Shown here: one piece after another, positions 42,001 to 51,433 of the stretch
Position numbering within the stretch: position 1 is the stretch's first letter
Layout of the letters: each line of letters opens with the position of its first letter
DNA from: Mesorhabditis belari
Lineage: Eukaryota; Nematoda; Chromadorea; Rhabditida; Rhabditidae
Direction of reading: 5' to 3'
Length of the DNA stretch: 64,000 nt
Assembly: GCA_958450365.1 (NCBI GenBank)
Contig: CAUEEP010000750.1
Span: 186,001 to 250,000, forward strand
Program-made: the position numbers and the translations under genes
The notes under the pieces: model-generated
The model's input: the letters and a program-made list of their open reading frames with translations, nothing else
Told to the model about the DNA's origin: nothing
The model's database searches: none

Positions 42001-42535
42001 GAATTTTACGCTGATTTTGAATCTGCTTTCCGTTTCTCATATGGAGCACTCTGTCAAGAGTTATAAGCGTTTAAAGTTTTATGGAAGTGCAGAAAACAGT
42101 TTCTGAGTTTATCCAGTTTACATAGTTGACTTACCAGAACGGAAAAGATGTCGTGGTGGCTGAATGGCAGTAGGCTTGAATACAAAACAAGCACCCTAGG
42201 GTCCGAGTCCGGCAAGCAGAATCAGCGCAAAATTCTACATCGGTTAGTCTATGGCTCATGTCATTTGGTCACCACAACTTGTTGATATTCCCTTGTCTAA
42301 TAGACTAATAGTCCAAGTCTAATAGAGTTCGACTTTTTGTGAGATTGATTGACCTTTGTTTTGTAAGTGTAACCTTATAAACATTGTACTAAAATGCTTT
42401 CCAGATGGCACCTCAACCTCTCGAATCGCCCGCAAGGAGCTCATCCTCTCAAATGTAGATTTGGGGAAAATGGGCGGTTTTGTCATCCAAATCGATCACA
42501 AAGGACGAATCGTTCCCGAGATGGCGGGAATGTGA
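36086..42535 (+). CDS. Uncharacterised beta-rich protein, seven exons, 258 aa
   Basis: Exons: 36086-36163 (MGIRCAKHLVQKKPKNLPPP), 36696-36789 (GAIEVHNKSHKTALVDVSF), 37719-37819, 41163-41253, 41320-41442 (GQTVEIRNLDGKAVYIKVDV), 41581-41739 (PWFCTNWYHKVYYRKFVPPG), 42405-42535 (ends RIVPEMAGM, TGA). Phases agree throughout and the sum is 777 nt. AATAAA lies at about 42562. GAIEVHNKSHKTALVDVSF and GQTVEIRNLDGKAVYIKVDV look like two copies of one strand-rich motif, and QKIFVTVIKADDGTS may be a third. There is no signal peptide or membrane span. I do not recognise the family. Introns hold SINEs, two family-D elements and family-C/F repeats. An extra ORF 41456-41580 in intron 5 (SPWCTISYEYHQKTN) could be an alternative exon. 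Confidence 0.7.
36320..36550. repeat. tRNA-derived SINE fragments, inverted
   Basis: About 36327-36350 (GATGTAGCGGTTAGTGTGC, plus) and 36475-36535 (minus; TGGTGTAGTGGCTAGTGTGC and GTTCGATTC) carry A- and B-box-like sequence. They lie in intron 1 of the seven-exon gene. Confidence 0.4.
36920..37545. repeat. SINE copies with shared GCGCTTGTCTACGG
   Basis: 37215-37300 and 37478-37545 both contain GCGCTTGTCTACGG and an RCCCGGGTTCGACTTCC-type B box (diverged in the first). 36940-37060 carries AGAATCAGCGCAAAA, a 3' module shared with 41810-42245. No tRNA acceptor stem closes. Confidence 0.5.
37876..38692. mobile_element. Family D element, copy 1 (non-autonomous)
   Basis: Ends ATGTCGTAGCCGATTATGAA / TTCATAATCGGCTACGACAT. 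The next 100 bp form a second inverted repeat (GGAGCGTCCAACCATCAATT at 37908, inverted at about 38135). Between them is the 17-bp array 38160-38425. No ORF. It lies in intron 3 of the seven-exon gene. Confidence 0.85.
38158..38425. repeat. 17-bp tandem array
   Basis: About fifteen near-perfect copies of TTCATAATCGGCTGAGA, derived from the element's own end sequence (TTCATAATCGGCTACGA). Recent array expansion inside a transposon. Confidence 0.95.
39044..39786. mobile_element. Family C MITE split by a family F insertion
   Basis: A C end (TTGGATTGGTGAATTGAAAA) from 39044 stops near 39099. Family F (GGAAGGAACCAGAAGC ... GATCGATAG) occupies 39100-39266. The C sequence then restarts by repeating about 48 bp (GAATTGAAAACTGCGGGACT...) and runs to 39786 next to TA. 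F therefore sits inside a long direct duplication of its target. This F copy lacks the mariner present at 16762. Confidence 0.75.
39792..40969 (+). mobile_element. Family D element, copy 2, carrying an integrase-type ORF
   Basis: Ends ATGTCGTAGCCGATTATGAA / inverted at 40950-40969. Subterminal inverted repeats include ATAATCGGCTAGCCGATTAT and CTAGAAATTTGGCGTCAAAT (39915) with its inverse at about 40880. The interior has a plus-strand ORF. It lies in intron 3 of the seven-exon gene. Confidence 0.85.
40155..40710 (+). pseudogene. Integrase-like protein with H2C2 zinc-binding domain, truncated
   Basis: Starts ATG 40155 after TTTTTAG, with an in-frame TGA at the fourth codon, then open to 40710 (about 180 codons). 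It shows LLIDTHKRLGHAGRDIMWKE, then FVKLCDECELKKG, the H-H-C-C pattern of the integrase N-terminal zinc domain, followed by QIDLVDLQSVPDGDYKFLMN, the first catalytic D of an rve core. It stops shortly after. Such proteins belong to Ginger-like DNA transposons, LTR-element integrases and host KRBA2-like genes. The terminal inverted repeats favour a Ginger-like or other cut-and-paste element. Remaining core residues are missing, so it is not active as it stands. Confidence 0.75.
41810..42245. mobile_element. Pair of tRNA-derived SINEs in opposite orientation
   Basis: 41805-41895 (minus) and 42140-42245 (plus) share GGCTGAGTGGCAGTAGGCTT (or GGCTGAATGG), CCTAGGGTTCGAGCCCGGCA and a 3' module with GAATCAGCGCAAAATTCTA. 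A and B boxes are intact in the first copy. They lie in the last intron of the seven-exon gene. Confidence 0.65.
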
Positions 42536-42839
42536 AAATACGATTGTGTATTGTACATTCAAATAAATCTTAAACATATAAACAAAGCTAAGAAGGGAAT
42601 GGTCTGAGCTCAAAGTTCGGAATCTACTCGAAACACAGTGCATAACATGGGCAAAACGCCAAAACAAAACGGCAAAACAAAACGAACATTTCATTTTAAT
42701 TAGATTTCGTGAAAGATTTAGATGAAATTTGAAACTTTCAAGCTAATATTCTCTTGAAACATGATTTTGAAATAATGATTGAAACAGTTTATCGCTTTTC
42801 TGGCTCGATAAAAACAAAATCTGGCCGCTCTTCCTGCAG

Positions 42840-42911
42840 GGCTCCTTGGCGCAATGGTAGCGCGTTCGACTCCAGATCGAAAGGTTGGGTGTTCGAGTCA
42901 CTCAGGGGTCA
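42840..42911 (+). tRNA. tRNA-Trp(CCA)
   Basis: Same 72-nt sequence as the minus-strand copies at 31703 and 33873. Cloverleaf complete, anticodon CCA. About 120 bp of 5' flank (ATTGAAACAGTTTATCGCTT) is shared with the 33873 copy. Confidence 0.8.
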
Positions 42912-43853
42912 AAATTTTTTTCTTTTCTTGTCAAGATCAAATTCTTTTTGAAAAAAATCTAACCGACTGGCTATTTCATTAGCTTTCTGTTCGTTTGTAA
43001 CCCAAGATTCTATTGACTTTGGTCGGGCGATCTTTCAACAAACTCAACGGATCGGGTAAATCATTGAAACTATCAATTATCAAGAATGCAAACCTGAGAC
43101 AATAAGATATTCAGTGTTTACATTCAAAATGTTATTCAAAATCATTTTAATATTTACCTTTTCCTTATCATTGAAAGTTTGTATTGGGAGTATGAAATGG
43201 CAGCGTTTTCGGAGGAATTTTAGAGAAAAAAACTAAACCATAACTTTTTCTCAGAGGTGAGAAAGATTTGGGTATTTAGTTTTAGTGATCAAAAGCAAGT
43301 TTTTGGAGGAGGGAAGTTCCAAAACAGTGGGCTTGATCTGGCCACAAAAGATGTAGCCGGGAGTCAGACTTTTTAGCTGACCTGGACTGGCTTCTAACCT
43401 AACTCCTATACTGGTTCTTGGCTTCGTCTGACTCTCTGGAAGTCGTACCACTTGTTTGGGAGAAGCCATCATGGTAAGAAGTGAATCGAAAGGCTGGAAA
43501 TCAGTTTAGTTACAATCAAGTCATCTACAAGAACCAATGTGGTCTTCAAAAGGCTTCAAAAGGCTTCAAAGGCTTCAAAGGCTTCAAAAGGCTACCATTA
43601 TTCCGGTTAAATAAGCCAGTGACCAGTAAGAGTTTATGCATTTCTCGTTTAAATCTCAGACAAGCTGGCCAGTACTGGCGTGAACATTCAAGAAAACATT
43701 CAAGAAACCAAACCCCCAGTTTTCCTCACTCAAATAAGACTCTATTTATAGAAAAGGATATAGCTAAATTTATGATAATAAGAATCTTTCTGCTGTTTGT
43801 CCTTTAAGCACGCACCAAATCGAGCATCATCTGGCACGGACACTGGATAACTA
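42912..43853. other. Spacer; short GGCTTCAAA repeat
   Basis: 43545-43595 holds about five copies of AGGCTTCAAA. A minus-strand ORF (43472-43251) is low-complexity and Ser/Pro/Lys-rich with no splice sites. No gene is supported. Confidence 0.4.
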
Positions 43854-44085
43854 CAGTACTGGACAATGAAATATCATATTTGAAAAACAATCGTCACGTT
43901 CGCACGTCTGTAACTCCGTTGTCTTTGAGTTTAAACTATTAGTGTGATACATTTTCTGAAAGCTCTTTTCAAGGGCTACACAATGGTAATATTAATATTT
44001 AGAAATACCGTATTTTTTGACGCATTTCAGCGCGCGCGAAAGTGATGATCGTTTTTCAAATCTGATATTTCATTGGCCACTACTG
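43854..44085. mobile_element. MITE family B, copy 2
   Basis: CAGTACTGGACAATGAAATA end at 43854 and inverted CCACTACTG end at 44085, both next to TA. Slightly diverged. Confidence 0.85.
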
Positions 44086-44893
44086 TATGCAATATTATTG
44101 CATTTGTAATTGAGATTTTGCACTTGGGAGAACTTTTTCTAGATCTGGAGACGCTTGAAATGAATTTTGAAATTTAACCAAATATTTTGACCATCTCAGG
44201 AGTCAAACCTTTGACGCCGAGCTCAGCTTAACCACTTTACCACAAGCCGGAACAAACGCAGAGACAGAGAGCCGTTTTTTTGGCTCAATAAAGGAGTAGA
44301 TTGTTTTTCTTTTTGGTCATAAATGATTCTTCTTGTTGGCCGGGTGGACGTCAGCAGTTTGCGAGCAATGTAGGCAACGTAGACACTTCGGTGGTGGCTC
44401 GCTGTGCCGGACGACCGTTTTCGCAAACAACTAAGAAGCCAGCCAGAGTAATATCTACCGTACAAGCTATAGATTGACCGGTAGATCGATTCCGATTCGA
44501 TTCCGAACTTTGAGCTCAGATCACCACCACGAGTTCGCCATCATGTCTAGTTTAGGGAGGGTATTTTTAAGGATAGTTGGAGAGAATAGTTTGCAAGTAT
44601 AGAATTTGTTTTTGGTATTTTGTTAGTTTATCGATCCTCTAAGCCATTTTCTCCAAACGCATAGCTCTTCATTGTAAACTCTTTTTTTCTCTTCATTTCT
44701 AAAGTTAGCATCGAAAGTTTATTGCTAGTGAACGTGTTATTAAGAATTGTTTGACCAAAGCTGCTAGCCGCAAGAGCAAGCGGTTGTCTCAAGAGCTTCT
44801 AAAAATTATTAACAAAATTTAGTAACACAACACAATATAACTGTCCGAAAAAATGTCAGAAAGATTAGAAAGAAATAGATTAAAGTTGAGTAC
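44086..44893. other. Spacer with a tRNA-like fragment
   Basis: About 44178-44240 (minus) has TGTGGTAAAGTGGTTAAGC and GGTTTGACTCC, A/B-box-like, no closed cloverleaf. No gene is supported. Confidence 0.35.
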
Positions 44894-44977
44894 CTTGTGT
44901 GGTTATGACTCGAGGTGTTGAGGCTTTTGGAGGAGGAGTTTGAGTGGGTGGCAAAGAGGGAGATGGTGTTGGAGAGG
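44894..44977 (-). CDS. Orphan Pro/Thr-rich exon
   Basis: Acceptor TTTCAG and donor GTACTC bound an 84-nt exon in phase 1-1 encoding SPTPSPSLPPTQTPPPKAST and RVITTQ, a typical extracellular linker. The nearest upstream minus-strand gene is the C-type lectin ending at 48294. If that gene were spliced at AATG|GTTAAT instead of reading its stop, the phases would match. The acceptor lies 12 nt from the end of a family-D element that separates the two. Confidence 0.4.
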
Positions 44978-45161
44978 CTGAAATAGTATATGTCATAGCC
45001 GATTAGCAATTAGTCGATCTATTAGGTTGATGCAAAAGTCTTTTTCATTTTTTTTCGTCTGCCGTTTCAAGCCAACAAATGCACGAATTAAACTACGGTT
45101 GATTTCATTAGAAAAAGCAATTATTTTTCTGCAAAATAACATTAAAACGGGTTTAAAAATA

Positions 45162-46812
45162 CACTGTGGTGCAAAAGTCCTGACCGGTCGCACTGTCCTA
45201 TCAAGTCTGAACCATTTCGTCAGAAAAAGAACGTTAAAATTTTATGGTAAAAACGTTTTTGGATAGCTTAAACCTTCTACTTTTATAGTCCAAAGAATGA
45301 AAGCAATAACATTTTATTTAACAAAAAATTTTGACAATATTCCGAAACGACTCAAAAAAACATGGTGCAAAAGTCTTGACCGGTACAAGAAAACACAAGA
45401 AAATTCAATACTTCGTAGGTCCTCCTTTTGCGACAATGACTGCCTTGATGCGTCTAGGTATCGAGTCGACCAAATCACGTAGAATTCCCAAAGAAAGTTG
45501 TCTCCAAACATTTCTGATAAAGAAATAAGCATCGACCTTTGAGTTGAACCGGCGTCCCTTGAGTTTGGCTTTTAAATGGGCCCAAAGATGCTCTATAACG
45601 TTCAGATCCGGCGAATAGGGAGGTGCTTTGATCAATTCCACACGATGAGCAGCAAAAAAGCCGGGTAGGCGAGCTCTTCCTCCATTTGCAAGCCGGACAA
45701 CTCGGCCCATCATTAGCTGACTTTTGTGGCATGGAGCGTTGTCTTGATATAAGGCCCATCCTTGTGGCATGCTCGTGTTTGCAAATGGAAGTAAGTTGTT
45801 CTCTATGATTGACTTGTACCTTTGAGCGTCGAGATTTCCATCGATAAACACTAGCGGTCCCGATACACTTCGATTCATCGAGCCTAAAAAAGACAAATCG
45901 TAAGTAAAAAATAGGGCGAACACTTACCCCACAACATAATGCTCCCACCGCCGAATTTGACCGTTGGTTTAACGTATTTGAGCTTATAACGTTGTCCAAT
46001 TGGCCTTCTGATTAAATGGTTGCCGTCCGGGTAGTACAAATTAATTTTAGTCTCATCGGTGAAAATGACTCGGGCCCAATCATCGGAAGTCCAAAACTCG
46101 TAGTTCTTTGCAAAAGCATATCTTGGCTTCCGAGTTCTTGCATTCGTCAAGGGTCGTTTCGCTGGTCTTCTCGCATGTAATTCAGCTCGAATCAATCGCC
46201 TATTGAGACTCCATCGGGAAATATCCTTGCCAGAAACAGCCTTCAACTTCTTGATCCCATGGCTCGACGTTAGATTAGGGTTTATTCGGTGCTCCCTGAT
46301 GATCGAACGATCCTCATTTGGTGTTGTAATTGATGGTCGACCTCTTTTTGGGCTCTATGAACGTTTCATTTTGATTTGAATTGCGCCACGAGACGTCTCA
46401 CTGTTTTTTCAGAACACTTGAACGTTTCCATCACATTCTTCACGCGAACGCCTTTTGTTCGATTCTCGACAATTTTCTCTTTGTCAGGCGTTGATAGATA
46501 TCGTCCTGGCATCTAAAAAAAAATAAAATTAGAACCAAAAAGTTTATGCAGAAAGGCAAGAAATACCAAAAAAAATCAAGAAATAAAAAACCGGTCAAGA
46601 CTTTTGCACCATGTTTTTTTGAGTCGTTTCGGAATATTGTCAAAAATTTTTGTTAAATAAAATGTTATTGCTTTCATTCTTTGGATTATAAAAGTAGAAG
46701 GTTTAAGCTATCCAAAAACCTTTTTACCATAAAATTTTAACGTTCTTTTTCTGGCGAAATGGTTCAGAGTTGATAGGACAGTGCGACCGGTCAGGACTTT
46801 TGCACCACAGTG
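45162..46812 (-). mobile_element. Tc1-like transposon, 1651 bp, with about 240-bp inverted ends
   Basis: Ends CACTGTGGTGCAAAAGTCCT / inverted, flanked by TA (45160-45161 and 46813-46814). Arms 45162-45400 and 46575-46812 are almost identical when inverted and contain a second GGTGCAAAAGTCTTGACCGG motif. The transposase lies between them on the minus strand. Confidence 0.95.
45405..46512 (-). pseudogene. Tc1-like transposase with extended D-E spacing, broken
   Basis: Starts near 46512 (MPGRYLSTPDKEKIVENRTK) and has a stop and frame change near 46365. It then reads AKRPLTNARTRKPRYAFAKN, IFTDETKINLYYPDGNH, an intron after IMLWG (GTAAGTGTTC...TTTTTTAG, about 45928-45885), YQDNAPCHKSQLMMGRV and PPYSPDLNVIEHLW, ending VAKGGPTKY at 45405. 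There are 49 residues between second D and E by my count, the extra part reading LANGGRARLPGFFAAH. It is clearly related to the transposase at 24425-25537. Confidence 0.85.
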
Positions 46813-47992
46813 TATTTAATGCCTGGATTTTCTTGAGAGTATGAAGTCGGGTAGTCAAAAAGGGCTAACTCGATGATGCGGTTTAGACACCTTAGCTAAA
46901 GAAAACCTATCTTCGTGTCAATAGATAAAAGATAGAGAAAAAAAAGTTTGATATTTCGCCAAAATTTCAGAGAAATTCATTCAGCCAATTTTTCCGTAGA
47001 GTTTTTTATAGATTTTTACGAAAAAGGTGTTTTTCACTCTCGAATTTGCTTGAAAGTGAACCGAAATTCATTTAAAAAGATGCAAATTGAACAAAAAACA
47101 CTTTTTTTATAGAGCAAACTATAGATTAATTGGTGAATTTGTTACTTTTTAACAGAAGTACGAAACAAATGAAAAAGACTTTTGCATCAACCTAATAGAC
47201 GCGTTCAACCATCAAGTGTTTGGTATCATTCAACGCAGAATCATTGATAATTATGTTAATTTGTTTTTAATTAGACAAATTGGATAAAAAGAGAAAAATT
47301 TACGGTTTTCTCTCGAAGTTTTCTCTCGAACAAACAGTTTCTTTGCTCTAATTTTTTTTCTTTTCATCAAATCTTGCCAATTGTAAAAATTTAGCATAAT
47401 TATCAATGATTCCGCGTTGAATGATACCAAAAAATTAATTGTTGGACGCGCCTAGATCCACTAATTCATAATCGGCTCCTGGGGTCACGCCGATTTTGAA
47501 TGAAACGTTCTAGCACCTGCAATTTTTAACCTAAACTCACAAATTTGGTACCAATCGATGTAGATTTGTATTCTCTACAAAATTATATATTGTCCTTATA
47601 AAGATTGAATAAAAAGGAAAAGATTTTATGGAACTTCAAAGTTTTCTCTCGAACAAACAGTTTTTGCGCTCTAAATTGTTGTCTTTTTAACCAATCTTTC
47701 TAATTTCAAAAGTTTAACATTACTATTAATGATTCTACGTTGAATGATACCAAACACTTGATTGTTGAAAGCGCCTAGATCCACTAATTCATAATCGGCT
47801 CCTGGGGTCACGCCGATTTTGAATGAAACGTTCTAGCGCCTGCAATTTCTACCCTAAACTCACAAATTTGAAACCAATCGACGCATAATTGAATTCTCTA
47901 CAAAATGATATAATATTGTCCTTAAGCACTAAAGCGTTGCGTTCTAGAAAGATACGAAAATTTCATTCATAATCGGCTACGACATATAGATA

Positions 47993-48223
47993 CAGTACTG
48001 GACAATGAAATATCATATTTGAAAAAAGATCGTCACTTTCGCGCGTCTGTTACTCCGTTGTCTTTGAGTTTAAACTATTAGTGTTATACATTTTCTGAAA
48101 GCTCTTTTCAATGGCTACACAATGGTAATATTAATATTTAGAAATACGGTAAAGACAAAGGAGTTACAGACGCGCGAAAGTGACGATCTTTTTTCAAATA
48201 TGATCTTTCATTGTCCAGTAGTG
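47993..48223. mobile_element. MITE family B, 231 bp, copy 3
   Basis: Same ends and length as copy 1, flanked by TA. It lies 7 bp beyond the family-D element and 70 bp before the lectin stop codon. Confidence 0.9.
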
Positions 48224-48293
48224 TACACTCTAATTTTATAGTGTCGTTCTAATTCTAACGTTAACCTGTGATAACAAAGTTTTTATTCAAAAA

Positions 48294-50871
48294 TTAACCA
48301 TTAGAGTTGCGACACAAAAACTGATAGCTCTGACGATAGGTTGTCGTTGGCCACTTGCCCGAGATCAAATCCAAGAAAACATTATAGCCGGGAGTCTTTT
48401 CCTCTTCTAAATGATTTATTTATAAGAGTTGAATACCTTAGTTGTTTTAAGCTAAGTTAACCTCTAAAGTTCGTAAACGTTGCCTCAGTGCCATCCTCCC
48501 ATCGCAGCCCGGCCCCATCGTAGAGCCCGCCAAGCCACAAATTAACCGCATCCTGAAATATTTAAACATTGAAAAAGTTAAATGTAAAAGTTTAGCTTCT
48601 AGTTTAGCTTCTAACGTTTATATATAACCATTTGTTTTGTTTTATCTTTAGTTACATCTCCAAAGAAGTATCTCATCTCCTGCAGAACGATATCGTTGTC
48701 TTGAGAACTTGGAATCGAGGCCAGATTGGCGCCAAAGCTGGAATAAGTTTCGCTTTGGTACTCAAATAACTTAGAACGATTTTTATAATGAATACATGTA
48801 CTTACTAATCCACACAAAAGTGTTGTGCCTTGTTGTAGGTGAGGCTGATGTTGACAGGGAAATAACAACTGTCCCCCGTTGAGCTTTTTACGGCAAATTT
48901 TGGGCAAAATGGCTTTGTTGTAGCTGGAATTGCATGAGTTTTTTCAAAAAAACACTTTTAGATTTAAATAAACCTTCTAGTTTTCTAGATAATAAAACTA
49001 TTATATAAGAAAGCACATCTATTCTTTGGGACTTCTGTTTAAAAGAAAACGAGTGCTTTAGGTTAACGGGAGGAAAGGGGGAGTCTTTGCGGCCCGATTT
49101 AGATAGGTTTTTGTTAATAAATTTTAATGAAACAAATAGTTTCTGAAAGTTGACGTTCTAAGCTATCTAAATCTTATTAAAACTTCTTGATCTGACAAGT
49201 TTAAGGTGCTTAAGAATGAGCTGCAAAATGGTCAAAAAATTGCCGCCTCCCCGATAACGACCTTCCGTTAATAACTTTTAAATTGTAATTAAACAGACTA
49301 TTTTTCGATACGCAGACAAACGGGAGCATTGTCGTGTAGTTTTGTGTACGCCATATGCCATCGCTCAATTGCAAGTAGATGTTTCCCGGAATCGCTGATC
49401 CACGATCTACAAGAGTTCTTTTGATTTAACTTTCCCAAAAGTTTTACCAAAGTTTGAATATGATCGTTCGGTTGTCCCATCCTCCCATGTGACATTTTTC
49501 CCATCAAAGTAGCCACCAACCCAAACCGAGCCGTAACCGACTCGCTTTCGACTCATCAACATGATATTCCAGTTATCGTTTCCATCAGCTACCGAGGCCA
49601 GAGTTCCATCAAAACTGAAATTTTTGATTTTTGCCTGAAAAGTTTAATAAATTAACAAGTTTATTAAGCTATTAAGCTTACTAAGCTATCGAATCTTTGC
49701 TTTTAACACACTCGTGGATAGAGTTTGTGCAGAAAAGTAGCTCTTTTCTGTGAAATCTTATTTGATGCTTTGATTTGGAACAACTCTGATTCTGTTGTCC
49801 TTCCTCTAAAGATCGTTTGTGTGATAAAAAGAGACGGAGCCCACTTTGTATTGCTTTTCTTTGGCTTTGAAACACTAAACCAACGATTGATTCTATTTAT
49901 TGTATTGGGTTGGTGAACTGAAAACTGCCGGCTATTGTTTGAGCACTTTCTTCAAAAGAAACCCATTTTGGTGTCAATGGAAAAGTTGTAGAGAATCAAA
50001 AATTAATCAATGCAATCAAATACAGTGAACAGTTGGGAAAGGTGAATGAATCCCTGAAGAAGAATAGGCCCTCCAAGTCAAAGATCGTTCTCATCCACGA
50101 CAAGGCGCGCTTTCATGTTGCAAAGCTGACTAGCTCTAAAATAAATAGCCTTATTTGGGAACTTTTGGCGCATTCCCCATACAGTCCGGACCTCGCCCCT
50201 TTTGATTACTATTTATTCCGGATCATGAGTAATGAGCTTGCGGGGAGAACACTTCGATTCTGAAGAAGCAGTCAAAAATTGGCTTTGAGAGTTTTTCGAT
50301 TCAAAAACAAAATCCTACTACGAAAGAGGAATCCGAAAATCGCCTGTAAAATGGGCAGAAGTCGGGAATAATAATGGAAATGATTTGGAATGAATTGATG
50401 GTTTTTTGTTGAATAAATTTTAGCTCAAAGTCCTGCAGTTTTCAACTCACCAACCCAATATTTTCTCGCTAGATTAGTGATTGTGCTAGATTCGGAATAA
50501 ATATCTAAATAATCATTGCCCATCAGTACCCTCTCACACACTCCAGAGTTAACCTGGATCGTTGGGATCATTGAATGATCCCAACGATCCAGGTTAAAAA
50601 TCAACTCTTTTAAAAGACTAGTCTTTAAAATCTTACTAATCTAAGCAAAATCGTTTTGCCCGATTGTAGGACATCGGCGAGTCGACGACGAGAAAACAGC
50701 TGCCCGATGCTGAGGCTGAGATGGAACTCGCTGGGCAATGGGAAATTGCAAGCTCTGAAGTCAATGTTGTGAATTTTGAAACGAGAGCTTGCTCTATTTT
50801 GTTGTTGGATTGCGATACTCACTTGTAAGGACAGCCATTAAAAGGAACGTCTTTGCAAATTCGAGCACCAT
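48294..50871 (-). CDS. C-type lectin-like protein with two CTLDs, 281 aa
   Basis: Eight exons: 50871-50823 (signal peptide MVLEFAKTFLLMAVLT), 50754-50637, 49614-49448, 49406-49299, 48923-48806, 48737-48656, 48552-48462, 48406-48294 (stop TAA). The sum is 846 nt with consistent phases. CTLD1 runs HCPASS...SCFLVVD...RFCLDY, WVGGYFDGKNVTWEDG, LPFVCVSKN. CTLD2 runs FCPKFAVKSS...SCYFPV...HFCVDY, WLGGLYDGAGLRWEDG, YQFLCRN. Canonical calcium/sugar residues (EPN/QPD, WND) are absent and WED stands in the WND position, so calcium-dependent sugar binding is doubtful. Secreted; families of this type are usually linked to gut or immune roles in nematodes (inference). Intron 2 holds a mariner relic. Confidence 0.9.
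49905..50458 (+). pseudogene. Mariner relic (family C, with transposase C-terminal half)
   Basis: Ends TTGGGTTGGTGAACTGAAAA / CAACTCACCAACCCAA next to TA. On the plus strand 50010-50260 encodes GKVNESLKKNRPSKSKIVLI, HDKARFHVAKL (second D region, N to K) and AHSPYSPDLAPFDYYLFRIM. Then a frame break, then YYERGIRKSPVKWAEV and stop near 50393. It is the long form of MITE family C. Confidence 0.85.
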
Positions 50872-51433
50872 TTTTGAGATCTTCTCAAATCTATCCCAAC
50901 ATCATTTGCCTTTTATCCCCCCCGGCCACGCCCAATCGTCGACTTTCCGTCAACTAGATTTCAAAATTTCTTTCATTATCAGTTCAAATTTACTAAACAA
51001 ATTGAATTCATACAGTCTTATTTTTCTTTTTCGCTTCCTCTCTCCCCGTTTTATGACGTTTATGTAAATATAATAAGAAAAAGCTGAAGGGAAAACAAAA
51101 TCGCTAAAGATTATCTTAAATTTGACGCTTATCAATGAGTTTTAAAATTCTATTTACGAAAAATATTTGTTTTGTTTCTTTTTCTTATGCAAAAATGATG
51201 TCTATTATCTGCTTACTGGTAAAATGGATACATACAAAATAGTGGCTAAAACCGTATCTCAAATTCTTCTCTGACATCACTCACCTTTTATTTTCGACAG
51301 GCATTTGAATAACAAACTTGAATTGATAATAACAGAAGGTTTCGAAATCATAATTGGCGTTAAAATGGTCTATAAAAAGGTGAATAATTTCAGGAAAAGA
51401 TTGAGAATCTTTCAGGGGAAGATCTCACAAAAA
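50872..51433. promoter_or_regulatory. Divergent promoter region between two lectin genes
   Basis: 562 bp between start codons on opposite strands. It is AT-rich with no repeat recognised. Coordinate regulation is possible, but no defined site can be named. Confidence 0.4.

Larger units (their letters stand above)
45022..47195. mobile_element. Mariner-type MITE family E, split by a Tc1-like transposon
   Basis: Ends TTAGGTTGATGCAAAAGTCT / inverted, flanked by TA (45020-45021 and 47196-47197). Without the inner insertion it is about 520 bp, like the complete copy at 62865-63385. Confidence 0.85.
44990..47985. mobile_element. Family D element, copy 3, containing two further transposons
   Basis: Ends ATGTCATAGCCGATTAGCAA at 44990 and AATCGGCTACGACAT to 47985. 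The D sequence is interrupted after about 32 bp by the mariner-type MITE 45022-47195 and resumes with GCGTTCAACCATCAAGTGTT. Two diverged tandem copies of the D interior lie in 47210-47980. Confidence 0.8.

Noticed and set aside
43251..43472. 73-codon minus-strand ORF
   Set aside because: Low-complexity composition, no splice signals and no resemblance to a known family.
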